Positions 8,468-17,121 of a stretch of 64,000 nt of DNA are shown here, piece by piece. The notes under the pieces were generated by a model. That model made no database searches and had not been told where the DNA came from. It saw only the letters and a list, made by a program, of their open reading frames with translations. This DNA comes from Zobellella iuensis (GTDB taxonomy: Bacteria > Pseudomonadota > Gammaproteobacteria > Enterobacterales > Aeromonadaceae): the NCBI RefSeq assembly GCF_016746085.1, contig NZ_JAERTZ010000014.1, positions 1-64,000 on the forward strand, read 5' to 3'. The position numbers and the translations under genes are program-made. Each line of letters starts with the position of its first letter. Positions within the stretch are counted from its first letter, which is position 1.

Positions 8468-11272
8468 TCAGTCAATGGTCAAATCGTGCACCGGAAGATT
8501 GAGTTGTGCCAGCGATTTTTCAAGTTTTGCCTTGTCACCCACCACCACAATCACCATGTCCTTGAGGCTCAGCCACTGGCCGGCCACCTCGGTCAGCTCC
8601 CCGGCATCGATGCCAGAGACGATGGACTGCTGCTCACTCAGATAGTCCGGCGACAGCTCCATCATCGCCAGCTGCAGCAGAAAACCGGCTTTTTTCCCCA
8701 GGGTTTCGTAAGACAGGGCATCCTGCTGGGAATAACTGCTGCGCAGATAGGACAGCTCTTCGCTACTGGGGCCGTCGGCCTTGAATTGCCTGAATTCCGC
8801 CAGGATATTCTCGATGGCCGGCACCGTCACATCGCCGCGAACATCGGTGGCCACCACAAACACGCCCGCATCCCGGTTGCCGGTAAAGTAGGAATGAGCA
8901 CCATAGGTAAAGCCCTTGTCTTCCCGCAGGTTCTGGTTGATCCGGCTGTTGAAATTGCCACCCAGGTTGAAGTTCATCAGGTTGGCGTGGAAAAAGGGGC
9001 CGGTGGCATCCAGCGGCAAGGCCCGCCGGCCGATACGCAATGCCGACTGCAGCGAGCCCGGCACATCCACCACATAGACCCCGGCCTCGGCCGGCTGGGG
9101 AAGGATCTGGACTTGCGGCACCTCGGGGGCGGCGCCCTGCCAGCGGGTCAGAAAGGCGAAAGCCTCCCGCGCCTGCTGCGGTTCAAGATCACCCGCGACT
9201 ATGACATGGCCATTGGCCGGATTGTAGAAACGCTCGTAGTAATCCCGCACCTGTTCAAGGGTCAGGGCGGCCACCGCCTCCGGCAAGCCGTCGTCAGGAA
9301 AGCCCATCCGGGTCTCACCGTACATCAACTTGCGAAAGCCGTGCTGGGCCAGCCAGGAAGGCTGGTGTCGGCTCTGGGCCATGGACTCCAGTACCCGTGC
9401 CTTGACTTGTTCAAAATCCGACGCGCGCAGACCCGGGCTGAACAGCAGCTCTTCCACCAACGCCAGGGTCTGAGGCAGCTTCTCGGTCAGGCTGGTCACC
9501 TCTATCAGGCTGGTATAAAAGCCGCTGCGCACATTGACGCTGGCTCCCAGGCGCTCCAGCGCCTCGCTGAAGTCACCATTATTGAGCCGCGCCGTGCCTT
9601 GGTTCATCATGGCAGCGGTCAAGGATGCCAGCCCCAACTCCCCCTCACTTTCGGCACGTTGGCCGCCGGGCAGCGCCAGGATCACCGACACCGCCGGGAT
9701 TTCATCATTGACCGTGCCCAGCAGCCGGATGTTTTCTCCCAGGGTATGACGCCACAGCGGCGGCACCTGCACCTGCACCGGCTCTCCCGCTTCCGGCATA
9801 CGGCTACGATCGAAGTTGTCCACCACCTCGCGCAGCGGCAGTTCATCGATATGGGCCCGTTCCGCCAGCCGGCGCTCCGGGATGGAGTAATCGGGTTCGG
9901 CGGCCTGCCACTCGGTTTTGCCCTTGGGCACCACGCTCAGGGTGGCGCTGGGCCGGGACTGCAGATACTGGCCATAGACGGCGGCTACGTCCACCGGTGT
10001 GGTTTCGGCCAATTGCCGCCAGGCATTGATGACATAGAGCGGATCGTCTTTCAGCACCTGCCCCAGGGACAACTGGCGCGCCTTGCCCTCGGCACTGTCC
10101 AGCCCCAGGATCAGCTCGGCGCGCAACTGGGTCACCGCCTTGCTGACGTCATCGGCATTGATGCCGCGTTCGGCAATGGCGGCGATGATGCGGTCGATTT
10201 CGCGCTTGAGCGGAGCCAGGGAACCGTCCCGGGAAGGATTGGCATAGGCCCAGATGCTGAGGGTACAAGCCAGCTCGGCACAGTAGTGGCTGGCACCGGT
10301 GCTGACCGCCTGGCCGGTTTCCACCAGCTGCTGGTACAGCAAGGAGCTCTTTCCGCCCCCCAGCACATTGGCCAGCACATCCAGCGCGGCTTCGTCCTCA
10401 TGTCCCAGGTAAACGGTGGGATAGGCCAGGTAGAGCATGGGCAGGCGAATCCGGGCATCTTCCAGGGTCTGGTGCCGGCTGTGCTCGAGCCGGGCCGGCC
10501 TGGGGTGGTCCCGCTCGACCGCGGGCCCCGTGGGAATGGGGCCAAAATATTTTTCAATCCAGCCGAGGGCCTGCTCGGGCTCGAAGTCACCGGAAATCAC
10601 CAGGGTGGCATTGTTGGGTCCATACCAACGCAGGAAAAACGCCTTGAGGTCGTTCACATCGACCCGATCCAGATCTTCCACATAGCCGATGGGTTGCCAG
10701 CTGTAGGGATGATCGCGTGGATACAGCAGTTCGCCCATGCGCTCGCCCACCAGGCCATAGGGCTGGTTGTCGACCCGCTGGGCCCGCTCGTTCTTGACGG
10801 TGTCCCGCTGAATTTCGAACTTGCGCTGGCTCACCGCTTCCAGCAGGAAGCCCATGCGATCCGCCTCCAGCCACAGTACCTTTTCCAGATGATTGGCCGG
10901 CACCGTCTGGAAGTAATTGGTCCTGTCCTGATTGGTGGTCCCGTTCATGGAGCCACCGGCCTCGTTGATCAGGCGGAAATGCTCCTGATCCCCCACATGC
11001 TTGGAACCCTGGAACATCATGTGCTCGAAGAAGTGGGCAAAACCGGTTTGATCCGCCTCTTCACGGGCCGACCCGACATGGTAGGTCATTTCCACATGCA
11101 CCAGGGGATCGGACTGGTCCGGGTTAAGAATGATGGTCAGACCATTATCCAGCCGGTACATCCGGTAGGGGATGACCAGTTCATCCTGCCCCTTGTCGGC
11201 TTCCGCCACCAGCACGGGGGCGGCGGGCGCCAGCAAGGGACACAACAGCAACAACAGGGACCAATACTTCAT
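8468..11272 (-). CDS. M16 family zinc metalloprotease, exported
   Basis: This is a 934-residue double-module insulinase/pitrilysin-type peptidase. The zinc motif HxxEH is present as HFFEH at residues 80-84, so the first M16 module is catalytic; the second module (about residues 510-900) has no such motif, as is usual. An N-terminal hydrophobic stretch followed by LLAPAAP suggests a signal peptide and a periplasmic location. AAGGAAATACC precedes the ATG. It lies 30 bases downstream of an oxidoreductase gene. The substrate is unknown; it resembles the PqqL-type and other periplasmic M16 enzymes of gammaproteobacteria. Confidence 0.85.
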   Translation of the reverse strand: MKYWSLLLLLCPLLAPAAPVLVAEADKGQDELVIPYRMYRLDNGLTIILNPDQSDPLVHVEMTYHVGSAREEADQTGFAHFFEHMMFQGSKHVGDQEHFRLINEAGGSMNGTTNQDRTNYFQTVPANHLEKVLWLEADRMGFLLEAVSQRKFEIQRDTVKNERAQRVDNQPYGLVGERMGELLYPRDHPYSWQPIGYVEDLDRVDVNDLKAFFLRWYGPNNATLVISGDFEPEQALGWIEKYFGPIPTGPAVERDHPRPARLEHSRHQTLEDARIRLPMLYLAYPTVYLGHEDEAALDVLANVLGGGKSSLLYQQLVETGQAVSTGASHYCAELACTLSIWAYANPSRDGSLAPLKREIDRIIAAIAERGINADDVSKAVTQLRAELILGLDSAEGKARQLSLGQVLKDDPLYVINAWRQLAETTPVDVAAVYGQYLQSRPSATLSVVPKGKTEWQAAEPDYSIPERRLAERAHIDELPLREVVDNFDRSRMPEAGEPVQVQVPPLWRHTLGENIRLLGTVNDEIPAVSVILALPGGQRAESEGELGLASLTAAMMNQGTARLNNGDFSEALERLGASVNVRSGFYTSLIEVTSLTEKLPQTLALVEELLFSPGLRASDFEQVKARVLESMAQSRHQPSWLAQHGFRKLMYGETRMGFPDDGLPEAVAALTLEQVRDYYERFYNPANGHVIVAGDLEPQQAREAFAFLTRWQGAAPEVPQVQILPQPAEAGVYVVDVPGSLQSALRIGRRALPLDATGPFFHANLMNFNLGGNFNSRINQNLREDKGFTYGAHSYFTGNRDAGVFVVATDVRGDVTVPAIENILAEFRQFKADGPSSEELSYLRSSYSQQDALSYETLGKKAGFLLQLAMMELSPDYLSEQQSIVSGIDAGELTEVAGQWLSLKDMVIVVVGDKAKLEKSLAQLNLPVHDLTID

Positions 11273-11302
11273 GGTATTTCCTTAAGTGAACAACAGGACC
11301 AC

Positions 11303-12235
11303 TCAGCCCCGCAGCAGCAATTTGCCACGGGTATGACCACTTTCAATCTGGCGATGGGCCGCAGCTCCCTCCGCCAGGGCATAGCAATGGGTCACCACCA
11401 CCTGCAAGCTGCCGTCAGCCACCGCCTGGATCAACTGCTCCAGCTGCGTATTGTCGATCCGCCGGAGCATGCCGGTAGCCTGTAGCCCAAGCGCCCCGGC
11501 GGCGGCAATAATCTGCTCGGCGGTAATGGTCGGTACCGTCACCACCCGGCCGCCAGGTTTCACATGAGACAAAAGTGTGACCCCGGAAGTTCCGCCCACC
11601 AGATCGAAGAACAGGTCCACCGGTGCCAGGCCGGCCAATTGCGGCTCATTGCGGTAATCGATGACCTCGTCCGCGCCGAGTCCGCGCAGGAAGTCGTGAT
11701 TATTGGGCGACGCCAGGGCCACCACCGTCGCCCCCAGGCCCTTGGCCAGCTGCACCGCCAGATGGCCCACCCCACCGGCCGCGGCGGAGATCAGCACCCG
11801 TTCACCGGCCTGGAGCGCACCGTGATCGGTCAGTCCCTGCCAGGCGGTGGCGCCGGCCAGTGACAGCCCGGCGGCCATCTCGTCCGGCACCCCGGCCGGC
11901 ACCGGCAGCAGCTCGTCGGCCTCGACCACCAGCTCTTCGCCATAACCGCCTCCGGCCACCAGACCGAATACGCGATCGGCGGGTCGATAGCGGCTCACCT
12001 CGGCCCCGGTTTCCAGCACCGAGCCCATCACTTCAAAGCCGGGCGACCAGGGCAATTTGTCCTTGATCGCCTGGGCTCCCCAGCCCAGGCCGGCACGGGT
12101 CTTGGCATCGATGGGGTTAACCCCGGCATAATGCATCTTGACCCGGATCTGGCCTGGCGCCAGGGCCGGGCGCGCGGCCTCGACCAGCCTGAGTTGATCC
12201 GCATCACCAAAGGCCTGGATGACCAATTGCTTCAT
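11303..12235 (-). CDS. Zinc-independent quinone oxidoreductase-like protein (MDR family)
   Basis: The 310-residue product is a medium-chain dehydrogenase/reductase of the quinone oxidoreductase type. It has an N-terminal GroES-like domain and an NADPH-binding Rossmann motif ISAAAGGVGHLAVQLAKG (around residues 149-166). Zinc-binding cysteines of classical alcohol dehydrogenases are absent. An AGGAG precedes the ATG by seven bases. It probably reduces quinones or alpha,beta-unsaturated carbonyls with NADPH, but the substrate cannot be read from sequence. It may share a message with the M16 protease gene 30 bases downstream. Confidence 0.8.
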   Translation of the reverse strand: MKQLVIQAFGDADQLRLVEAARPALAPGQIRVKMHYAGVNPIDAKTRAGLGWGAQAIKDKLPWSPGFEVMGSVLETGAEVSRYRPADRVFGLVAGGGYGEELVVEADELLPVPAGVPDEMAAGLSLAGATAWQGLTDHGALQAGERVLISAAAGGVGHLAVQLAKGLGATVVALASPNNHDFLRGLGADEVIDYRNEPQLAGLAPVDLFFDLVGGTSGVTLLSHVKPGGRVVTVPTITAEQIIAAAGALGLQATGMLRRIDNTQLEQLIQAVADGSLQVVVTHCYALAEGAAAHRQIESGHTRGKLLLRG

Positions 12236-12315
12236 GTTTCACTCCTTGTGCGTTATCAGCGAGCCCTTGAGTAACCCTGCAACATAGCACGGCTTCAACT
12301 GGCCCTGAATGATAA

Positions 12316-12344
12316 TTGGCTCGACTATGCTCTATTGATACAGT
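12316..12344 (+). promoter_or_regulatory. Candidate sigma-70 promoter of the small membrane-protein gene
   Basis: A -35 TTGGCT (12316-12321) and a -10 TACAGT (12339-12344) with a 17-base spacer lie about 60 bases before the small gene at 12403, in the gap divergent from the oxidoreductase gene. Confidence 0.4.
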
Positions 12345-12402
12345 GCACAGATGGATTAACGCCACCCCAAATTCGACGTGATTCACCAAAAGGCCTTTTG
12401 CT

Positions 12403-12570
12403 ATGACCCGATTGTTCTTACTGCCCCTGATCCCGGCCCTGTTCTGGTACCTGTTCCTGCTCTATAACCGCATCCCCGTCAAGCAGGGCGCCAGGGTGTT
12501 CTACTGGATTATCGGCCTCGGCTGGGGGCTGGCCGCCTTCCTGAGCCTGATGATATACCTGACCCGGTGA
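12403..12570 (+). CDS. Small two-segment membrane protein, unknown function
   Basis: This 55-residue frame begins MTRLFLLPLIPALFWYLF and ends with LSLMIYLTR. It is mostly two hydrophobic helices (about residues 3-22 and 33-52) joined by a short basic loop (YNRIPVKQGAR). I do not recognise a named family. Codon use fits the genome (GC-rich third positions), and a plausible promoter lies upstream. It is followed at once by an inverted repeat, which supports a real gene end. Confidence 0.6.
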   Translation: MTRLFLLPLIPALFWYLFLLYNRIPVKQGARVFYWIIGLGWGLAAFLSLMIYLTR

Positions 12571-12574
12571 CACC

Positions 12575-12619
12575 AAGCTGGAAGCTGAAGTAATTCGGGC
12601 TGCTTCAAGCTTCCAGCTT
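12575..12619. repeat. Intergenic inverted repeat of the AAGCTGGAAGCT type
   Basis: AAGCTGGAAGCTGAAG (12575-12590) is an inverted copy, but for one base, of CTTCAAGCTTCCAGCTT (12603-12619), with a 12-base loop. The same word recurs at 14711-14738 and 14822-14851. It sits between the small membrane-protein gene and the end of fpr and may act as a two-way terminator or be a dispersed repeat family. Confidence 0.6.
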
Positions 12620-12638
12620 AAGGCTTCCGGCTTTGTGT

Positions 12639-13376
12639 TCACCAGTAATTTTCCATCAGGATCTGGCCGGGTTTGCGCCGCAAGTGCTTTTCCAGCCCCC
12701 GGCGTTTGAGTTCCTGGATGGTGTCGCGCACCATTTGCGGGTTGCCGCACAGCACCACCCGGCTGTGCTCGGCACTGAAGGTCAGTCCCACCCGGGCTTC
12801 CAGCCGGCCGTCGGCGATGGCCAGGGGAATACGCCCCGACTCGGCTCCGCCCACCGGCTCCCGGGAGACAAAGGGCACATAGTGAAATCCCTTGCGCCCT
12901 TCGGTCAGGGCCAGGATCCGCTCCCGGTATCCCAGTTCATCGGCAAAGCGAACCCCGTGCACCAGCACGATATGGTCGAACCGCTCCCAACAACGGCCTT
13001 CGGCCAGAATGGAAACAAAGGGCCCCACCCCGGTGCCGGTGGCGATCAGCCAGAGATCGCGCCCCGGTGGCACTTCTTCCAGGGTCAGGAAACCGGCGGC
13101 CTGCCGCTGCACCAGCACGTCGTCGCCCACGGCAAGTGCCGCCAATTGCGGGGTCAGCTGGCCTTCGGGAATGGTCACCAGGTAAAACTCGCAGTCTTCC
13201 CCCGGGGCATTGACGTAGGAATAGGCCCGGGCCACTTTTTTACCCCCCGTATTCAACGCCAGCTTGGTGAACTGGCCGGCCTTGAACGAGGCAACCTCGG
13301 CCTCCACCACCAGCGAAAACAGATTCTCCGACCATTGCCTGCGGGCTTTTATCTTGCCCGTGATCCACTCTGCCAT
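12639..13376 (-). CDS. fpr: Ferredoxin/flavodoxin-NADP+ reductase
   Basis: Fpr passes electrons between NADPH and ferredoxin or flavodoxin through FAD. The 245-residue product matches E. coli Fpr along its length: an FAD-binding RAYSYV at residues 50-55, the NADP-binding ATGTGVGPF, CGNPQMVRDT, and a C-terminal tail ending in a tyrosine-tryptophan pair (ENYW). GGAGG lies nine bases before the ATG. It is a single gene between the rplI terminator and the small membrane-protein gene. Confidence 0.93.
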   Translation of the reverse strand: MAEWITGKIKARRQWSENLFSLVVEAEVASFKAGQFTKLALNTGGKKVARAYSYVNAPGEDCEFYLVTIPEGQLTPQLAALAVGDDVLVQRQAAGFLTLEEVPPGRDLWLIATGTGVGPFVSILAEGRCWERFDHIVLVHGVRFADELGYRERILALTEGRKGFHYVPFVSREPVGGAESGRIPLAIADGRLEARVGLTFSAEHSRVVLCGNPQMVRDTIQELKRRGLEKHLRRKPGQILMENYW

Positions 13377-13426
13377 CGGCTTGCCTCCGTCAGGGTTTAC
13401 CTCACTTTAGCCTTATTACGGGCAAT

Positions 13427-13455
13427 AAAAAACCCGCGACCAGCGCGGGTTTTTT
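13427..13455 (-). terminator. Intrinsic terminator, two-way between rplI and fpr
   Basis: CCCGCG (13433-13438) pairs with CGCGGG (13444-13449), flanked by A and T runs of six on each side. It ends the rpsF-rpsR-rplI transcript just after rplI. It lies upstream of fpr and could also act on transcripts reading rightward. Confidence 0.85.
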
Positions 13456-13471
13456 CAAGCGGCAGCCTGAT

Positions 13472-13921
13472 TTAGGCGGCAACCACCTGGAGCTTGACGG
13501 TGGCCTTGACGTCGGCGTGCAGTTGCACACCCACTTCGTACTCACCGACGTTGCGCAGCACGCCGTCGTACAGGCGGACTTCGCTCTTGGCCACGGCCAC
13601 ACCGGCAGCGGTGATGGCGTCGGCCACGTCGCGGGCACCGATGGAGCCGAACAGTTTGCCTTCGTCACCGGACTTGGACGCGATAACCACGTTTTCCAGG
13701 GCGGACAGTTGGTCGGCACGGGCCTGAGCGGCGGCCAGTTGCTCGGCCAGCTTGGCTTCCAGCTCGGCGCGGCGGGCTTCGAAGGCCGCTACGTTGTCCT
13801 TGGTGGCCAGTACGGCTTTGCCCTGGGGCAGCAGGAAGTTACGAGCGTAGCCGGACTTAACGGTTACCTGGTCGCCCAGGCCGCCCAGTTTGGCGATTTT
13901 ATCAAGCAGAATAACTTGCAT
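13472..13921 (-). CDS. rplI: 50S ribosomal protein bL9
   Basis: L9 binds 23S rRNA and limits frame slipping. The 149-residue product has the N-terminal RNA-binding domain ([19 protein letters not shown] and the [12 protein letters not shown] signature), a long connecting helix (about residues 45-75) and the C-terminal domain. AGAGGAAAGG precedes the ATG. It is the last gene of the rpsF-rpsR-rplI operon, 37 bases after rpsR. Confidence 0.97.
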   Translation of the reverse strand: MQVILLDKIAKLGGLGDQVTVKSGYARNFLLPQGKAVLATKDNVAAFEARRAELEAKLAEQLAAAQARADQLSALENVVIASKSGDEGKLFGSIGARDVADAITAAGVAVAKSEVRLYDGVLRNVGEYEVGVQLHADVKATVKLQVVAA

Positions 13922-13958
13922 TACCTTTCCTCTTTAAGTGAACGAGTTAGGCCGCTGC

Positions 13959-14201
<243 letters not shown>

Positions 14202-14213
14202 CTAAAACGTGAA

Positions 14214-14582
14214 TTATTCAGCGGCTTCTACACGAGCGTCGTCACGACGGGGTTGACGCTCTTCCTTGGCCTTGGCCATTTCGGAGGGCTCGGTAACCGC
14301 CTGCTTGGTGCGCATGATCATGTTGCGCAGCACGGCATCGTTATAGCGGAAGTTGGTTTCCAGCTCGTCGATCACAGCCTGGTCGGCTTCTACGTTCATC
14401 AGAACATAGTGGGCCTTGTGCAGTTTGTTGATCGGGTAAGCCAGCTGGCGACGGCCCCAGTCTTCCAGGCGGTGAACCTGGCCACCGGAAGTGGTGATGG
14501 CGCCGGTATAGCGCTCGATCATGCCGGGAACCTGTTCACTCTGATCAGGGTGAACCATAAATACGATTTCGTAATGACGCAT
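14214..14582 (-). CDS. rpsF: 30S ribosomal protein bS6
   Basis: S6 pairs with S18 on 16S rRNA. The 122-residue product starts [17 protein letters not shown] and ends in an acidic/basic tail (DDARVEAAE); in enterobacteria the C-terminus receives extra glutamates from RimK. It is the first gene of the operon, with AAGGAG before the ATG and a structured leader at 14590-14640. Confidence 0.97.
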   Translation of the reverse strand: MRHYEIVFMVHPDQSEQVPGMIERYTGAITTSGGQVHRLEDWGRRQLAYPINKLHKAHYVLMNVEADQAVIDELETNFRYNDAVLRNMIMRTKQAVTEPSEMAKAKEERQPRRDDARVEAAE

Positions 14583-14589
14583 GGATTGC

Positions 14590-14640
14590 TCCTTACGGGT
14601 TATAGCCTCTGCGCGGGCTCAGTCACACCAGCGGAGGCAA
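14590..14640 (-). promoter_or_regulatory. Candidate S6:S18-binding leader of rpsF
   Basis: In the rpsF leader GCCTC (14634-14638 on the minus strand) pairs with GAGGC (14605-14609), closing a stem-loop with CCG-type unpaired bases. This resembles the conserved rpsF leader structure to which the S6:S18 complex binds for feedback control. Pairing was judged by eye. Confidence 0.45.
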
Positions 14641-14677
14641 GGAACGTATGATGTAATGACTGATTTTAAGGCCGCGT

Positions 14678-14706
14678 AGTGTAAGGGATAACCGGGAGAA
14701 AAGAAA
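14678..14706 (-). promoter_or_regulatory. Probable rpsF operon promoter
   Basis: A minus-strand -10 TACACT (14678-14683) is followed by a GC-rich discriminator (ACGCGGCC), typical of growth-rate-controlled ribosomal promoters. The -35 candidate TTTCTT (14701-14706, spacer 17) is poor. Confidence 0.4.
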
Positions 14707-14710
14707 GCGT

Positions 14711-14851
14711 TAAGCTGTGAGCTGGAAGCCGAAAGCTGCCCGAGTGGTTTTTAAGGTTGCCTTGAACAGCGGCCTCAGCGGTGCAGGCATGAAACCACCA
14801 GCCCACAGCAATGCTGTTTGTCTTCCAGCTTCTGGCTTCAAGCTTCCAGCT
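14711..14851. repeat. Separated inverted pair of the GAGCTGGAAGC repeat
   Basis: GAGCTGGAAGCCGAAAGCTG (within 14711-14738) and CTTCCAGCTTCTGGCTTCAA (within 14822-14851) are inverted copies of the same degenerate word. They enclose about 85 bases with no gene, between the rpsF promoter and the EamA transporter gene. The word is shared with 12575-12619. Confidence 0.5.
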
Positions 14852-14857
14852 AAAGCG

Positions 14858-15721
14858 TCAGCGCAGTCGCCGCTGCAGGCCGATGGCGAGAATGACGATA
14901 ACGGCGCCCAGATAGACGTTCCAGGCCGGGAATTCGGCGAACAGCGCCATGCCCATCAGGGTGACAAAAATCAGCCCCGAATACTCGCTGGTGGCGATCT
15001 TGCTGGCGTCCGCCATGGCATAGGCCTGTACGCACACCCCTTGGTAGATGATGCCGATCAGGGTGGCTCCCACCAGCAGCCACCACACCTGCGGCGCTAT
15101 CGGCTGCCAGTCGGGCAGCGCCAGGGCAAAACTCACCGGGATGGCCAGCGCCTGGGTCAGGAACAGGGTGGCCAGCACAGAGCGTCCCTTGGGCAGGCGG
15201 CGCACCAGCACATTGCTGGCCGCCATGGCGAAGGCGGTGAGCAGCGCCAGCCAGCCGGCCCAGTGCCACTGGGCCGGGTTGAGTACTACCAGTATGCCCG
15301 CGAAACCGAGCAGGCTGATGCCATAGGCCGGCAACCGCACCTGCTCCCTGCTCAGCAGGGCGGCCAGCGGCAGTGTCATCAGCGGCGCCGCGTAAAACAC
15401 CGCATTGGCGGTGGCCAGGGGGAGAAACATCAGGCTGACAAAGACGCAGACCGAGCCCATCAGCAGCAGGTGCCCGCGCAACAGGTGGATTTTCCACTGA
15501 CCCAGCCCCCGCCGCTCCCGTGGCAACCGCCACCAGAACGGCAGCAGCAGCAGGGAGGTCATCACAAAACGCAGAAACACATACTGATAAGGACTGACCG
15601 CCGTCTGCCCCAGCAACTTGACCAGCACATCGCCGAAAGAAATCATCAGGTTGCCGAGCACCAGCAGCAGTATCGCCAGCAGTTGCCGGTCGGCGGCCAT
15701 GCGTGCCCTTATGCTTTGCAC
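14858..15721 (-). CDS. EamA/DMT-family transporter
   Basis: The 287-residue product has about ten hydrophobic segments arranged as two EamA repeats, the layout of drug/metabolite exporters of the inner membrane. The second repeat contains VGATLIGIIYQGVCVQAYAMA. The substrate is not predictable. The gene starts within the last 13 bases of elaA, so the two are translationally coupled. Confidence 0.85.
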   Translation of the reverse strand: MQSIRARMAADRQLLAILLLVLGNLMISFGDVLVKLLGQTAVSPYQYVFLRFVMTSLLLLPFWWRLPRERRGLGQWKIHLLRGHLLLMGSVCVFVSLMFLPLATANAVFYAAPLMTLPLAALLSREQVRLPAYGISLLGFAGILVVLNPAQWHWAGWLALLTAFAMAASNVLVRRLPKGRSVLATLFLTQALAIPVSFALALPDWQPIAPQVWWLLVGATLIGIIYQGVCVQAYAMADASKIATSEYSGLIFVTLMGMALFAEFPAWNVYLGAVIVILAIGLQRRLR

Positions 15722-16167
15722 CTGAACTCCATCTGCTGATGGGGAATGCCGTCTTCCAGGTATTCAGGCCCCAGGGGCGCGAAGCCCAGCGACAGGTAGA
15801 AATCCCGCACATAGGTCTGGGCACCCAACCGCAGCGGATAGCCGGGCCAGCGCCCGGCCGCCGCCGCCATGGCACGCCGCATCAACTGGCGCGCCAGTCC
15901 CTGCCCCCGCGCCTGTGCCGCCACCGCCACCCGGCCAATCCAGACATGCTCCGGGGTATGTACCCCGGGGCCCAGCAGCCGGGCGGTGGCCAGCAGCCGT
16001 TCGCCTTGCCAGGCATTCAGGTGCAAAGTACCGGGGGCAAGATCCCGGCCGTCCAGATCCTGGTAGGCGCAGCCCTGCTCCACCACGAAAATGTCACTGC
16101 GCAGCGCCAGCATCCGATAAAGCTGGGTCGTGCTCAGTTCATTAAAGGCCGCGAGTTGCCAATGCAT
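15709..16167 (-). CDS. elaA: ElaA-type GNAT acetyltransferase
   Basis: This 152-residue acetyl-CoA-dependent N-acetyltransferase resembles E. coli ElaA: RSDIFVVEQGCAYQDLDGRD near the start, the acetyl-CoA-binding RVAVAAQARGQGLARQLM, and the C-terminal EYLEDGIPHQQME. The ATG at 16167 was chosen because it matches the ElaA N-terminus and has GGGGA seven bases upstream; a longer frame to 16281 adds 38 residues without similarity. Its substrate is unknown. Confidence 0.85.
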   Translation of the reverse strand: MHWQLAAFNELSTTQLYRMLALRSDIFVVEQGCAYQDLDGRDLAPGTLHLNAWQGERLLATARLLGPGVHTPEHVWIGRVAVAAQARGQGLARQLMRRAMAAAAGRWPGYPLRLGAQTYVRDFYLSLGFAPLGPEYLEDGIPHQQMEFRCKA

Positions 16168-16192
16168 CAGATATCCCCGAGTGCTGTCCAGG

Positions 16193-16213
16193 CTCCCAGG
16201 CTCAGCCTGGGAG
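16193..16213. terminator. Strong hairpin upstream of elaA, after rlmB
   Basis: CTCCCAGGCT pairs with AGCCTGGGAG with almost no loop, giving a very stable structure between the end of rlmB and the elaA start. No T run follows, so it may end the rnr-rlmB transcript only weakly or block upstream reading. Confidence 0.4.
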
Positions 16214-16300
16214 TGAATACCGCCTTGTTGGCAATAAATGCTGTTCCGCCGGGCGGAGGCCAGGCTGAATAACGGAGCCAAAGGTCAGGCCCGCTCCTTC

Positions 16301-17038
16301 TTACTGCGAACGCTGGCGCACCATCTCGAACAGGCAGACGCCGGTGGCCACCGACACGTTCAGGCTGGACACCGAGCCCGCCATGGGGATGCTCACCAGT
16401 TCGTCGCAATGTTCGCGGGTAAGGCGACGCATGCCCTTGCCCTCGGCACCCATCACCAGGGCCAGGGCGCCGGTCAGCTTGGCCTGGTACAGGCTGTGAT
16501 CCGCCTCGCCGGCGGTACCGACCACCCAGATGCCCCTGTCCTGAAGATGGCGTAGGGTACGGGACAGATTGGTCACCTGAAACAGCGGCACCACCTCGGC
16601 GGCACCGCAGGCCACCTTGCGCGCCACCGGGGTCAGCCCGACGGATTTGTCCTTCGGCACTATGACGCCATGCGCCCCGGCGGCATCGGCGGTGCGCAGG
16701 CAGGCGCCCAGATTGTGCGGGTCGGTGACGCCGTCCAGCACCAGTAGCAGGGGGTTGGGCTGGCTGCCGAGCAAGGCGTCCAGATCCGCTTCGTTCAGGG
16801 TCGGGAGCCCCTTGATGCGGGCCACCACCCCCTGGTGCTGGTTGCCGTCCGCCTTGCCGTCCAGGGTTTGACGGCTGGCAAACTGCACCTTGACGCCCAC
16901 TGCCTGCAACCGCGCCTGCAAGGCCTGCAAGCGGGCGTCGTCCCGCCCTTTCAGCAGCCAGACTTCCAATATATTTTCGGGATGGGATTCGAGGGTGGCA
17001 TCCAGCGCATGGATACCGAAAATCAGTTCACTACTCAT
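16301..17038 (-). CDS. rlmB: 23S rRNA (guanosine-2251-2'-O)-methyltransferase RlmB
   Basis: RlmB is a SPOUT-fold enzyme that methylates the 2'-O of G2251 in the peptidyl-transferase region. The 245-residue product has an N-terminal substrate-binding domain and the trefoil-knot motifs [31 protein letters not shown] and [15 protein letters not shown]. The start at 17038 ([12 protein letters not shown]) matches E. coli; upstream in-frame codons are not conserved. It follows rnr in the usual rnr-rlmB operon, after an 83-base gap of GC-rich degenerate repeats. Confidence 0.95.
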   Translation of the reverse strand: MSSELIFGIHALDATLESHPENILEVWLLKGRDDARLQALQARLQAVGVKVQFASRQTLDGKADGNQHQGVVARIKGLPTLNEADLDALLGSQPNPLLLVLDGVTDPHNLGACLRTADAAGAHGVIVPKDKSVGLTPVARKVACGAAEVVPLFQVTNLSRTLRHLQDRGIWVVGTAGEADHSLYQAKLTGALALVMGAEGKGMRRLTREHCDELVSIPMAGSVSSLNVSVATGVCLFEMVRQRSQ

Positions 17039-17121
17039 TGTTTTGTCTCGGGGATTGGGGAACCGGGACCGGGTACCGGGCCGGGTCAATCCCGGCCTCC
17101 TGTCCCCGGCCCCTGACGGGA

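Noticed and set aside
7745-11485. A 1246-codon open frame on the + strand, antisense to gshA and the M16 protease
   Set aside because: It is a shadow of two well supported genes, with a low-complexity His/Gln/Gly-rich translation caused by GC-rich codons read on the opposite strand.
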